The notes under the pieces: generated by a model
Databases searched by the model: none
Told to the model about the DNA's origin: nothing
What the model saw: the letters and a program-made list of their open reading frames with translations, nothing else
NCBI GenBank assembly: GCA_027493875.1
Contig: JAOSJX010000014.1
Location: 1 to 48,373, forward strand
Direction: 5' to 3'
Source of the DNA: Deltaproteobacteria bacterium
GTDB taxonomy: Bacteria > Lernaellota > Lernaellaia > JACKCT01
DNA length: 48,373 nt
In this document: in pieces, positions 1-8,532 of the stretch
How positions within the stretch are numbered: position 1 is the first letter of the stretch
How the letters are laid out: each line of letters begins with the position of its first letter
Made by a program: the position numbers and the translations under genes

Positions 1-76
1 GAAGCGCGGACCGACGAGCAAAAGGATCAAACGCCGCGCCCCCGGTATCGGTCGGGACGATGAAGTATGTATTGAA

Positions 77-174
77 TGGCGGAAGTGGGTGGGAATCGAA
101 CCCACCGGGGACGGTTTAAGCGCCCCCACGCGGCTTTGAAGGCCGGGCGGCCCACCAGCGACCGATCCACCTCC
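77..174 (-). tRNA. selC: tRNA-Sec (anticodon UCA)
   Basis: On the minus strand this folds as a selenocysteine tRNA. It has an 8-bp acceptor stem (GGAGGTGG at 174-167 pairing with CCACTTCC at 88-81, one G-U), an anticodon loop CTTCAAA that gives UCA, a long variable arm and a TTCGATT T loop. Discriminator G and a genomically encoded CCA follow at 80-77. About 95 nt plus CCA is the expected length for tRNA-Sec and too long for ordinary tRNAs. It implies that selA, selB and selD and UGA-decoded selenoproteins exist elsewhere in the genome. Confidence 0.93.
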
Positions 175-355
175 ATGCGGCGACGTTGACGACGCCCTCG
201 TTCGTTGTCAACCGCTCCGCGCGGAACGGATTCGCAATTAAGTTGACGCGCTTACATGACCCGTGCAATCTATGGGCGTATCCTGATTGTCGAGCAACTC
301 TACCGATTAGGTACACATAAGCACAAATTGAAAGCGGCAAATTGGAGGTAAGCCC

Positions 356-996
356 ATGGCGATTCGTTTAGGCGACACCGCGCCGGATTTCGAGCAGGAC
401 TCGAGCGAGGGGCGCATCAAATTTCACGAGTGGATCGGCGACTCGTGGTGCATTCTCTTTTCGCACCCCGCCGATTTCCTACGCCGGTGTGCACCACCGA
501 GCTCGGCACCGTCGCGAAACTGAAGGATGAATTCGGAAAGCGCGGTTGCAAGGTCATCGCGCTGTCCGTCGATTCGGTGGACAACCACAAAGGCTGGATT
601 CCCGACATCAACGACACGCAACGCACGACCGTCAACTTCCCGATCCTCGCCGACGGCGACCGGAAGGTCAGCACGCTGTACGACATGATCCATCCGGCCG
701 CCGACAACGCGATGACCGTCCGGTCGGTGTTCATCATCGACCCCAAAAAAGAAAAGTACGCCTCACCCTGACCTACCCGGCGGCCACGGGACGCAATTTC
801 GACGAACTGCTCCGCGTCCTCGATGCGCTGCAGCTCACGGACAACCATCAGGTCGCGACCCCCGGCGAACTGGAAGGACGGCGACGACTGCGTTATCGTG
901 CCCGCCGTTTCCAGCGAGGACGCCAAGGGGAAATTCCCGAAGGGCTTCACGGAGGTCCGTCCCTACCTGCGCCTGACGCCGCAGCCGAACAAATAG
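356..996 (+). CDS. 1-Cys peroxiredoxin (Prx6/AhpC-TSA family), with three apparent frameshifts
   Basis: This thiol peroxidase reduces H2O2 and organic hydroperoxides in the cytoplasm. It starts at ATG 356 behind GGAGG. The N-terminus MAIRLGDTAPDFEQ, the SWCILFSHPADF block and the catalytic-Cys motif TPVCTTELG are typical of Prx6. The C-terminal half shows LTLTYPAATGRNFDE, then WKDGDDCVIVP, and an ending in RPYLRLTPQPNK. The reconstructed length of about 213 residues fits the family. The reading frame breaks near 480 (between ADF and TPVC), near 755-765 (in an A6 run) and near 862 (C5). Each break is repaired by a 1-2 base change, so sequencing error is more likely than decay. The catalytic Cys is a normal TGC, not Sec. 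A strong terminator follows. Confidence 0.88.
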
Positions 997-1002
997 GTCG
1001 TA

Positions 1003-1034
1003 AACGCGGGGCTTCGGCCTCGCGTTTTTTTTTT
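1003..1034 (+). terminator. Rho-independent terminator of the peroxiredoxin gene
   Basis: A GC-rich stem of about 10 bp (AACGCGGGGC / GCCTCGCGTT, one G-U) is closed by a TTCG tetraloop and followed directly by a run of about ten T. It begins 7 bases after the peroxiredoxin stop codon. Confidence 0.88.
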
Positions 1035-1103
1035 GCAGGCCCCCGCTTGATGCCCGCCATCAATCCCCTTAGATTGTCCGGGTTATATCGCTGAAGGTGA
1101 TGC

Positions 1104-2531
1104 TTGCAGGTCTTTTTGCGATCGCTTGAGGCCTACCGCGAACGGGCCTTGCACAACCGTCTGGTTTACGCGGCGTCGGCCCGCGCGGGGCTGGTGGTGG
1201 CGCTGTGGCTGGCGCTCACGATGCCGGCGTCGCCCGGTTGGTCGGTCAGCCGCAGCCCGATTTTTCATATCGTTTCCGGATTGGCCTTCTTCGGATATGC
1301 GGCGGCGCTCTTTTTTATCCGCCGCCACGTCTTTCTCGCGCGCATCGTCCTGATGATGAACGCGTTCGAAACCGTCGTTCTCACGGCGCTCGTGGGGGTG
1401 ACGGGCGGGATGCGCAGCCCGTTCACGTTGTTCTATCTCCTGCTCATCGTCGCCACCGCGCTGCTCGGCAACCCGATCCACACGCTTCTGGTCGGTTTGT
1501 CGATCATCGCGTTCTACGGCACCTTTGTCGTGCTCGAAGTTTCCGGCGCCATCCGGCCGCCGCAGCCGTTTTTTTCCGTGGATACGCCGTTGCCGGCGCT
1601 TTTCGAGAACGATCTTTTCCTCTGGACCTCGGCCGTCGTCATCGTCGCGGTCACGGCCTTTGTCGTCGCGCTCTCCGTGATTCTCGCGCGCCAGATGCGC
1701 CAGATGGGGGAAACGCTCGGACGGCAGGGCTCCAAGCTCGAGGCCGCCAACCAAACGCTGCTCACCAGCTTTCACGAAATGGAATCCATCACCGACCGCC
1801 TCAAAGCCAGCCTCGAAGCGGTCGACGCGTCGCAGCGCGTCGTCATGAAGACGGAGAAAATGGCGTCCCTCGGGCGCCTTTCCGCGGGAACGATTTCGGA
1901 ACTCGGCAGCCCGCTGTCCGCCATCATCGCCGAGGCGGAACTCCTGCTCATGGCCAAGGCGCTCCCCAGCGACGCCAAGATCAAGGAGACGCTCAAAAAG
2001 ATTCTCGCCAACGCGGGCCGCGTTCAGTCGCTCGTGCACAACATGCGCGACTCCATCCGCGCGGCCGATTCCCAGCAACACGAGGTGCTCGACATCAATA
2101 TGATCGCCACGCGGGCCGTCTCGCTGCTCCGATACGAGGCCGATCGTCACAACGTCGAGCTCGACGCGGATTACGACGCCGGCGAGCCGCGCATTCTCGG
2201 CAACGCGTCGCAGATCGAACAGGTCATTTTTTGCCTCGTCACCAACGGCATTCAGGCCTGCGCGGCGTCCACGCGCCGCGTGAAGGTCACGACCAAAGCG
2301 GAGGGCGAGGACGTCCGCATCACCGTTCTCGACAGCGGCGACGGGATCGCCCGCGACAACCTTCAAAAGATCTTTGAGCCTTTCTTCACCACGCGGTCGC
2401 CCCAGGAACATATGGGCCTGGGCCTTTACGTCGCGAGTCAGATCATCGACCAGCACCGCGGCCACATTCTCGTCGAATCCACGCGCAACGCCGGTTCGAA
2501 ATTCACCGTCGTCCTGCCGCGAAAGGCCTGA
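1104..2531 (+). CDS. Membrane histidine-kinase-like protein lacking the phosphoacceptor His
   Basis: A 475-residue protein starting at TTG 1104, with AAGGTGA just upstream. Residues of about 25-200 form several hydrophobic membrane segments, followed by a coiled-coil-like linker (QGSKLEAANQTLL). A DHp-like region MKTEKMASLGRLSAG aligns with HisKA proteins. The H-box, normally AxHEINNPL, reads TISELGSPL, so the phosphoacceptor His is Ser265 (TCG). The ATPase domain keeps an N box (VTNGIQAC), the G1 box DSGDGI, FEPFFTT and the G2 box GLGLYVAS. Either the protein is a pseudokinase or another residue is used. No response regulator is adjacent. polA starts 6 bases after its stop, so the two may be cotranscribed. 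Confidence 0.85.
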   Translation: MQVFLRSLEAYRERALHNRLVYAASARAGLVVALWLALTMPASPGWSVSRSPIFHIVSGLAFFGYAAALFFIRRHVFLARIVLMMNAFETVVLTALVGVTGGMRSPFTLFYLLLIVATALLGNPIHTLLVGLSIIAFYGTFVVLEVSGAIRPPQPFFSVDTPLPALFENDLFLWTSAVVIVAVTAFVVALSVILARQMRQMGETLGRQGSKLEAANQTLLTSFHEMESITDRLKASLEAVDASQRVVMKTEKMASLGRLSAGTISELGSPLSAIIAEAELLLMAKALPSDAKIKETLKKILANAGRVQSLVHNMRDSIRAADSQQHEVLDINMIATRAVSLLRYEADRHNVELDADYDAGEPRILGNASQIEQVIFCLVTNGIQACAASTRRVKVTTKAEGEDVRITVLDSGDGIARDNLQKIFEPFFTTRSPQEHMGLGLYVASQIIDQHRGHILVESTRNAGSKFTVVLPRKA

Positions 2532-2537
2532 TCCCCC

Positions 2538-5222
2538 ATGAGCAAACGCCTGTTTCTGGTCGACGGCTCCGGCTTTATTTTTCGGGCATTTTACGGCGTG
2601 CGGCCGCTGTCCACGTCCGAGGGCACGCCCACCAATGCGGTGTACGGCTTCGCGCAGATGATGCAAAAGCTCCTGCGCGACCACCAACCGACGCACGTCG
2701 CCGTCGTGTTCGACACAAAAGAACCCACCTTTCGGCACGAGATGTACGCCGAATACAAAGCCAACCGCACCGAGCCGCCCACCGAACTGGTGCCGCAATT
2801 CGGCTTGGTCCGGCGTTTGGTCGACGCGTTCCGCTGGAAACGCCTGGAAATGCCCGGATACGAGGCGGACGATATCATCGGCACGCTCGCCGAACGCGCG
2901 AAAGCCGGGGGTTACGAGGTCGTCATCATCTCGTCCGATAAGGACCTGTGCCAGCTCCTCGATGCGAACGTCCGGATGCTCGACACGATGAAGGACAAAT
3001 GGACGGGCTCCGACGATCTCGCCGAGCGCTTCGGCGGCGGGCCCGAATCCGTCATCGACGTTCTGTCCCTCGCGGGGGATACGTCGGACAACATTCCCGG
3101 GATTCCCGGCGTCGGCGAGAAAACCGCCGTGAAGCTGCTCAAGGAATTCGGGTCGCTTCAAGCGGTGCTCGACCGCGCCGACGAAATCAAGGGCAAGCTC
3201 GGCGAAAAGGTCCGCGCACATAAGGAAGATGCGCTGCTCGCGCGCCGTCTGGTCGAGGTGCGCCGGGATATGGATCTCGACCTGTCCCTCGACGATCTCC
3301 AGCTTCAATCGCCCGATGTCGACGCGCTCGCGGCGCTTCTCGGCGAACTCGAAATGTCGCGGCTGCTTCAAGACATCGAGGCGTCGCTGCCCGGGGCGGT
3401 CGAAATCACCTCATTGTCACGCGACAAATACCGCCTCGTCCTCGCCGAAAAAGACCTGACGGCGATGCGCGACAAGATGGCCGCCGCCGGCGCGTTCGCC
3501 CTCGACCTCGAAACCATGGCGATCGACCCGATGCGCGCGAAGATCGTCGGGCTCTCGTTTTGTTGCGACGCGGAGGAGGCTTTCTACGTTCCGGTGCGTC
3601 ACGGCTACCTCGGCGTTCCCGAGCAGATTCCGTTGGAACGCGCGCTCCAAATCTTGAATCCCATTCTCGAAGATCCCAGGCTCAAGAAGATCGGTCAGAA
3701 CATCAAATACGACTGGATCGTCTATGAGAACGCCGGCGTCACGCTGCGCGGCGTCGATTTCGATACCATGATCGCCAGCTACCTGCTGTCTCCGGAACTC
3801 GGCACGCACAACATGGACGTTCTCGCGCTGCGTCACTTGCAGCACAAAACGATCGGCTACAGCGACGTGACCGGAACCGGCAAAAATCAGGTCACGTTCG
3901 ACAAAGTCACGCTTGACAAGGCCCTGGATTACGCCGCCGAGGACGCCCACGTGACGTGGCATCTTTGGAAAGCGCTGGCGCCGCGGATCGACGAGCAGGG
4001 ATTCGCCACGCTTTTCCATGACGTCGAAATGCCGCTTGTCGAGGTGCTCAAGGACGTGGAGCGCGAGGGCGTGTTGCTTGACGCCCCGCTGTTCGACGTG
4101 TTGTCGAAGGAAGCCGACGAGAAGTTGCGCGCCTTGGAGCACGACATTCACAAGGCGGCGGGGGTCGAGTTCAATTTGAACAGCCCGAAGCAGGTCTCGG
4201 AAGTGCTCTTCGAAAAGCTCGGCCTTCCCGCCGGACGCAAAACCAAGACCGGCTATTCCACCGACGTCGGCGTCCTGGAAAAACTGGCGGACAAGCATGC
4301 CGTGCCGCGCCTCATGCTCGACTACCGCGTCTTCCACAAACTCAAGAGCACGTACATCGACATGCTGCCGCGCATGGTCAATCCCGAGACGGGACGCCTG
4401 CATACGAGCTTCAATCAGACCGTCGCCGCGACGGGACGGCTCTCCTCGGCCGATCCCAATCTCCAGAACATTCCGATCCGCACGCCGGAGGGCCGGCGCA
4501 TCCGGGAAGGATTTATCGCGCCGAAAGGGCACGTGCTGCTGTCCGCGGACTACTCGCAGGTCGAGCTGCGCATTCTCGCGCACTTGTCCGACGACAAAAA
4601 CATGATCGAGGCGTTCCGCCAGGGCGAGGACATCCACCGCGCGACCGCCGCGCAGGTGTTCGGGGTCAGCCAGGCGGACGTCACGCCCGAAATGCGCCGC
4701 CAGTCCAAGGCCATCAACTTCGGCATCGTCTACGGCATGAGCGCGTTCCGGCTGGGCCAGGATCTGGAAATCGGCACGAAAAAGGCGCAGGCGTTCATCG
4801 ACGCCTACTTCGGCCGGTTTTCCGGCGTGAAAAAGTTCATCGACGAAACCATCCGCCGGGCGAAAGAGGAAGGAAGCGTCACGACGATCATGGGGCGGCG
4901 GCGTCCCATCCCGGAGATTCATTCCAACGACCGCAACACCGCCGCCTTCGGCGAACGCATCGCCGTCAACACGCCGATTCAGGGCTCCGCGGCGGATATC
5001 ATCAAAGCCGCGATGGTCACGCTCCACCGGCGCATCCGCGACGAGGGCCGCTCCCTGAAAATGCTCCTCCAGGTGCATGACGAACTCGTATTCGAGGTGC
5101 CGGAGACGGGCTTGGAGGAAGCGTCCGCCCTGGCCCGCGAGGTGATGGAGCACGTCCTGGAACTAAAAGTGCCGCTGACTGTCGAATCCTCGTCCGGCCG
5201 TAATTGGGCGGAGGCGCACTAG
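2538..5222 (+). CDS. polA: DNA polymerase I
   Basis: An 894-residue family A polymerase for repair and Okazaki-fragment processing. The N-terminal 5'-3' exonuclease domain (about 1-290) starts KRLFLVDGSGFIFRAFYG and contains DVLSLAGDTSDNIPGIPGVG. The 3'-5' exonuclease keeps its DEDD residues (D323 and E325 in ALDLETMAID, later NIKYD and YAAEDA), so proofreading looks intact. The polymerase domain has motif A DYSQVELRILAHLS (D671), motif B RRQSKAINFGIVYG and motif C QVHDELVFEVP (D848). The open reading frame is uninterrupted. Its TAG stop lies inside the left arm of a long palindrome (5219-5386). Confidence 0.97.
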   Translation: MSKRLFLVDGSGFIFRAFYGVRPLSTSEGTPTNAVYGFAQMMQKLLRDHQPTHVAVVFDTKEPTFRHEMYAEYKANRTEPPTELVPQFGLVRRLVDAFRWKRLEMPGYEADDIIGTLAERAKAGGYEVVIISSDKDLCQLLDANVRMLDTMKDKWTGSDDLAERFGGGPESVIDVLSLAGDTSDNIPGIPGVGEKTAVKLLKEFGSLQAVLDRADEIKGKLGEKVRAHKEDALLARRLVEVRRDMDLDLSLDDLQLQSPDVDALAALLGELEMSRLLQDIEASLPGAVEITSLSRDKYRLVLAEKDLTAMRDKMAAAGAFALDLETMAIDPMRAKIVGLSFCCDAEEAFYVPVRHGYLGVPEQIPLERALQILNPILEDPRLKKIGQNIKYDWIVYENAGVTLRGVDFDTMIASYLLSPELGTHNMDVLALRHLQHKTIGYSDVTGTGKNQVTFDKVTLDKALDYAAEDAHVTWHLWKALAPRIDEQGFATLFHDVEMPLVEVLKDVEREGVLLDAPLFDVLSKEADEKLRALEHDIHKAAGVEFNLNSPKQVSEVLFEKLGLPAGRKTKTGYSTDVGVLEKLADKHAVPRLMLDYRVFHKLKSTYIDMLPRMVNPETGRLHTSFNQTVAATGRLSSADPNLQNIPIRTPEGRRIREGFIAPKGHVLLSADYSQVELRILAHLSDDKNMIEAFRQGEDIHRATAAQVFGVSQADVTPEMRRQSKAINFGIVYGMSAFRLGQDLEIGTKKAQAFIDAYFGRFSGVKKFIDETIRRAKEEGSVTTIMGRRRPIPEIHSNDRNTAAFGERIAVNTPIQGSAADIIKAAMVTLHRRIRDEGRSLKMLLQVHDELVFEVPETGLEEASALAREVMEHVLELKVPLTVESSSGRNWAEAH

Positions 5223-5386
5223 GAGCCTGGAGGGCATAGATGGTCGAGCCGGTGAGTGCCTGGGCGTCGAGGTCAAGGAACGAAGGTGCAGAAATACCGG
5301 AACGTATTTTAAGCCTTCGTGACGCGGAGATCGGCGTCCAGGCGCTCATCCGGCGACGTGCCGGTCTATGTTCTGCAGGCTCCTAG
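5219..5386. mobile_element. MITE-like long imperfect palindrome with CTAG ends
   Basis: CTAGGAGCCTG at 5219-5229 is repeated perfectly in inverse at 5376-5386. The inversion continues inward imperfectly through CATAGA / TCTATG, TGAGTGCCTGGGCG / CGTCCAGGCGCTCA and CGAAGG / CCTTCG, down to a small CGGAAC loop. The 168 bp contain no credible gene. CTAG at both ends could be a target duplication. The left end contains the polA stop codon, and the right end overlaps the AGGA ribosome-binding site of the next gene. A non-autonomous transposon relic is my reading; a large structured terminator is the alternative. Confidence 0.55.
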
Positions 5387-5395
5387 GAAATTCGA

Positions 5396-6202
5396 ATGCG
5401 CGATCTGCGCACCAAATCGAAGCCGTTGATGATCGCGTTCGCGGTGCTGCTCGCGGCGCTCCTCGCGCAGCGGGTGGTTCGCGGAATGTTTCGGACCGGC
5501 CACGCGCACGGCGCCCAAGGCCCTCATGTCGTCGACGGGGATACCATCGTCCTCGCGAGCGGCCAGAAGATCCGTTACGTCGGCATCGATACGCCCGAAA
5601 ACGGCGAGCCGCTGTTCGAGGAAGCGCGCGCCGCGAACGACGAACTGCTCTCCGCGGGAAAGATTCACGCCAAGGAATGCGAAGCGCGCCCCCACGACGA
5701 GCACCGGCGGACGCTCGCAACCGTTTTTGCAGGTGGAAAGGACGTCTCCCTCGAGTTATTGCGGCGCGGCCTCGGGCGCGTCTTCGAGGACGGGGAATGC
5801 CTCACCGGCAAGACGCTCGACGATTATTTCGACGCGGCAATCGGCGCCTATGAACGTCGTCTTGGTGTATGGCGCGGCGCGCCCGCGCGCCCGGCCTCGC
5901 CCGATGAGGCGGCACGGCTCGCCGGGCAATCGGCGTTCGTCTGCGGCGCCGTGACGAGTTACTACGAAGGGAAGTTCTGGTCGCATATGAATTTCGGCGC
6001 GGATTGGCGGACGGATTTCACCGTGTCCGTGCCGAACGCGTCGAAAGACTCGCTCGCCCGCGCCGGTTTTGCGTTCGGCCCGCAAAGCGTCGGGAAAAAA
6101 GTGCTCGCCTTCGGCCACGTATTCGAACACGACGGGCCGAAAATCACCGCCCGCTCGCCGAAACAGATCCGCTTCGTCGACTCCTGCGAAATCACCCTCT
6201 AA
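5396..6202 (+). CDS. Secreted or membrane-anchored thermonuclease-like (SNase) protein
   Basis: 268 residues from ATG 5396, with AGGA 8 bases upstream. An N-terminal hydrophobic segment (about residues 10-22, IAFAVLLAALLA) suggests export or anchoring. Residues of about 40-160 form a TNase/SNase OB-fold. VVDGDTIVL carries a metal-binding Asp, RYVGIDTPEN carries the first Arg and the Glu, and HDEHRRTLATVF carries the second Arg, so the active-site residues appear present. LLRRGLGRVF is the usual closing helix. The C-terminal 110 residues (VCGAVTSYYEGKFW to the end) look like a second OB-like domain. Predicted role: phosphodiester hydrolysis of DNA or RNA outside the cytoplasm. Confidence 0.82.
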   Translation: MRDLRTKSKPLMIAFAVLLAALLAQRVVRGMFRTGHAHGAQGPHVVDGDTIVLASGQKIRYVGIDTPENGEPLFEEARAANDELLSAGKIHAKECEARPHDEHRRTLATVFAGGKDVSLELLRRGLGRVFEDGECLTGKTLDDYFDAAIGAYERRLGVWRGAPARPASPDEAARLAGQSAFVCGAVTSYYEGKFWSHMNFGADWRTDFTVSVPNASKDSLARAGFAFGPQSVGKKVLAFGHVFEHDGPKITARSPKQIRFVDSCEITL

Positions 6203-6290
6203 AAAAATCCAGATCCGCCATCCTGTCGCGCGATGCCGCGATCCGTCCGTTCAAAATGCGAAGGGTAGGAAAAACCAATGGAGGGACACC

Positions 6291-6503
6291 ATGGCCAACT
6301 TACTGTCGAAAAAGTTTCTGACCACCGGCGGAGCCTTGGGCGGGATCTGCTACGTCGCCTCGCTCGTCGCGACCGGAGGATTGTCGCTCGCCGCCGGGCT
6401 GACGTTCGCCGGCTTGCTCGCGGGCCTCTCGGCCTTTCACGTGCACACGCAGGGGAAAATCGACGGGCAACGGATGGGGTCGTCCGAACGAACGGCGCCG
6501 TAA
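6291..6503 (+). CDS. Small glycine-rich membrane protein
   Basis: 70 residues from ATG 6291, with GGAGGG 8 bases upstream. A long hydrophobic Gly/Ala-rich stretch (TGGALGGICYVASLVATGG, then LAAGLTFAGLLAGLSAF) spans residues of about 12-50 and can form two membrane helices of the glycine-zipper kind. A polar tail follows. The family is not recognised. A tRNA-Leu on the other strand lies 9 bases downstream. Confidence 0.6.
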   Translation: MANLLSKKFLTTGGALGGICYVASLVATGGLSLAAGLTFAGLLAGLSAFHVHTQGKIDGQRMGSSERTAP

Positions 6504-6512
6504 AGGAAGGAT

Positions 6513-6596
6513 GCGAAAGGGGGGAGTCGAACCCCCACGGTGTCGCCACCACAGGATCCTGAATCCTGCGCGTCTACCAAATTCCGCCACTTTCGC
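6513..6596 (-). tRNA. tRNA-Leu (anticodon CAG)
   Basis: Minus-strand cloverleaf with a 7-bp acceptor GCGAAAG/CTTTCGC, D arm GGCGGAATTTGGTAGACGC, anticodon stem CAGGA/TCCTG around loop TTCAGGA (CAG), a long class II variable arm and T arm GGGGGTTCGACTCCCCC. The 3' CCA is not encoded. Confidence 0.95.
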
Positions 6597-6690
6597 GCGG
6601 GCAGGCATGCGTTTTAGCGGTCGCTCCGTGGGTTGTCAATCGGCGCGAGGGCCTCGCCAAGAGCCGCCGGAATCATGTTAGATTAACCGC

Positions 6691-8067
6691 GTGCATTCCC
6701 CCTTGCGCCAGTGGCTTTTGCTCACCGCGATCGCCGGTGTGTACGCGGCGACGCAGGTCGGCGTCATCCATCGGGGCGACGGTCGCTATTTTGCGCTCGC
6801 CGACGCGCTGGCGACACGGTTGTCGCTGAACGTCGCGCCGATGGCCCGCGCCCTCGGCGAGGCGCCGCCGCCTGGAGGAGTTTTGCGGGCCGGCGTCCCG
6901 CCCGGCGCGGCGATCGCCACGGTGCCGTTTCGGTGGGCCGGGCTGGCGGCCGGGAACGCCGGCGCGACCGGCTCATTCGCCGATCTCGGCGCGCAGATCA
7001 CCGTTCTCGCGGCCGCCTGCGCGATGGCGTCGTGCGTGCTGCTCATCTACTTCGCCTGCCTCGAAATGGGATGCCGGCCGAAAGCCGCCGGGTATGCCGC
7101 CGCCGCGTTCGGGGCGACCACCCTCGCCTTTCCCTACGGAGGACGCCTCGCCGAACCGGCCTTCGCCGCGTGGACGGTCGTCGCGTTTTACTACGGCTAT
7201 CTCCGCCTCCGCGCCGGGTGGGACACGCCGCCCCAACAGCTCCTGCTCGGCGCCTCGCTGATGGCCGCGCCCCTGGTTTCGGATCTCACCCTTCTGTGCT
7301 GGCCGCTTTTTCTTTTTCTCATGCTCATCCAGATCAAGTACCTTTTCCGGACGAAGACGGCCGCGCCGCTCGTCATCGTTCCGGCCTTCATCGGCGTTAT
7401 CCTCTACGCCGCGCACAACACGGTGACAATCGGCGACCCCTTCGTCACGGCGGGTGGGACGCTCCATATTTCCAAACTCTACGACGCCTACACGTCGCGA
7501 AAATTTACGGACGGCCTGCTGGTTCTGTTCTTTTTTCCACTCGATGTGCTGAATGCGCTTGCGGCGGCCGTCGCGCCGCCGTCGAAACTCTTCGCCGCTC
7601 CGGCGGCCGGTCTGTTGCTCGCCTCGCCGCATCTGCTTTTCGCGCTGCTCGGCATTTTTCAATTGCGTTCGGAGGGATTGACGCGGCGCCCGCTCTACGC
7701 GCTGCTGGCGATCGTGGCGCTGTGGGGATTCCTGGCCGCGGGCAGCGAAAAGCCCCTCCTCGGCTTGGACCGCGACGCGTCCGTTCTTCTGCCCGTCGTC
7801 GCGCTGTCGTTCATTCTCATCGGCAGCTTCATCGACTACCACCTGATGTCGATGCGCGCGGTGATTCTGAAACCGCTGCTGCTCGTCGGCTTCGGTTGGC
7901 TCGCGGCGCTTTCGTTTCACAACGCGATCGCCGTCGTCATGAACCGCACGCTGACGGCGCCCGCGGCGCAGGTTCTCTTTTTCTCCGCTCGGCGCGCCGC
8001 CGACGCGGCTTCCGGCGATGACCGATATCAAGGGTATTGCGGCGTTGCTCTTCCCGACGGCCGGTAA
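6691..8067 (+). CDS. Polytopic membrane protein, glycosyltransferase-like
   Basis: 458 residues from GTG 6691. The N-terminus has a first membrane helix followed by a periplasmic-loop-like segment (RGDGRYFALADALATRLSL, then AGVPPGAAIATVPF) that recalls dolichol-phosphate-sugar-dependent glycosyltransferases with a GDGxYY...HPPG loop. About nine further hydrophobic helices follow. The acidic residue and loop layout are too weak to name a family. The last ~18 residues after ARRAADAAS look out of frame. The downstream reading frame at 8018 begins without a ribosome-binding site and encodes another helix, so the true protein may continue there through a one-base error. Confidence 0.6.
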   Translation: MHSPLRQWLLLTAIAGVYAATQVGVIHRGDGRYFALADALATRLSLNVAPMARALGEAPPPGGVLRAGVPPGAAIATVPFRWAGLAAGNAGATGSFADLGAQITVLAAACAMASCVLLIYFACLEMGCRPKAAGYAAAAFGATTLAFPYGGRLAEPAFAAWTVVAFYYGYLRLRAGWDTPPQQLLLGASLMAAPLVSDLTLLCWPLFLFLMLIQIKYLFRTKTAAPLVIVPAFIGVILYAAHNTVTIGDPFVTAGGTLHISKLYDAYTSRKFTDGLLVLFFFPLDVLNALAAAVAPPSKLFAAPAAGLLLASPHLLFALLGIFQLRSEGLTRRPLYALLAIVALWGFLAAGSEKPLLGLDRDASVLLPVVALSFILIGSFIDYHLMSMRAVILKPLLLVGFGWLAALSFHNAIAVVMNRTLTAPAAQVLFFSARRAADAASGDDRYQGYCGVALPDGR

Positions 8068-8326
8068 CCTCCCGGTCACGCTGCCAATTCTGGCCGCTTT
8101 GATCGGCCTGCCTTACTTCGCTCGGTTTTTTTTCGCGCGAAAGCAAAGCGCGCCGAAAAAGAAAAAGCCGCAGGCGAAACCCACGCCTCAATCCCCGAAA
8201 CCGGAACCGCGCCAAACCGACCGCGACCGCTTCGAGGAAATGATTCGCGAGGACGAGGAAAAACTCCGCCGCGAACCCCCCGCTCCGTCCGACGAGGACG
8301 ATGACGATGGCGGGATTGTCGTCTAA
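8018..8326 (+). CDS. Membrane-helix and charged-tail segment, probably the C-terminus of the preceding membrane protein
   Basis: 102 residues. One hydrophobic helix (TLPILAALIGLPYFARFFFA) is followed by a Lys/Pro-rich linker (KKKKPQAKPTPQSPKPEP), an acidic-basic helix (DRFEEMIREDEEKLRREPP) and an Asp cluster. It overlaps the previous gene by 50 bases in another frame and has no ribosome-binding site. I therefore infer that it is the end of the 6691 gene, displaced by a frameshift near 8000-8020. An independent small gene is possible. Confidence 0.5.
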   Translation: MTDIKGIAALLFPTAGNLPVTLPILAALIGLPYFARFFFARKQSAPKKKKPQAKPTPQSPKPEPRQTDRDRFEEMIREDEEKLRREPPAPSDEDDDDGGIVV

Positions 8327-8376
8327 GACGGCCGGATCGCGTATGATAGGCAACGGATTGCGAGTTGGACCGTTCC

Positions 8377-8532
8377 ATGACACCGAGAGAGCGAAAAAAG
8401 TTGTCGGAAGCATATCGCCGCATGGCTCAGGACGTTGAACGCGAACGCGAAGCGCTGGAATGGGCGAACGCCTTGATAGGCGATGTTGCGGACGACGAAT
8501 CCGATTTGGAGACGGACGATCGGAAGGAGTAA
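8377..8532 (+). CDS. Small charged protein of 51 residues
   Basis: Starts at ATG 8377. The sequence is a predicted amphipathic helix, MTPRERKKLSEAYRRMAQ followed by a Glu/Arg-rich stretch, ending in acidic residues DVADDESDLETDD. Its final codons contain GGAGTAA, the ribosome-binding site of the next gene, whose ATG follows the TAA directly. That tight spacing suggests translational coupling with the glycoside hydrolase. No family is recognised. Confidence 0.5.
   Translation: MTPRERKKLSEAYRRMAQDVEREREALEWANALIGDVADDESDLETDDRKE

Noticed and set aside
470..500. Possible selenocysteine peroxiredoxin next to tRNA-Sec
   Set aside because: The catalytic codon in TPVCTT is TGC, and the local break is an indel, not an in-frame TGA.
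1083..3371. Long open frame of 762 codons on the minus strand opposite the kinase and polA
   Set aside because: It is a GC-rich antisense shadow: Arg/Gly/Asp-rich without domain features, and the plus strand encodes clear conserved proteins with intact motifs.
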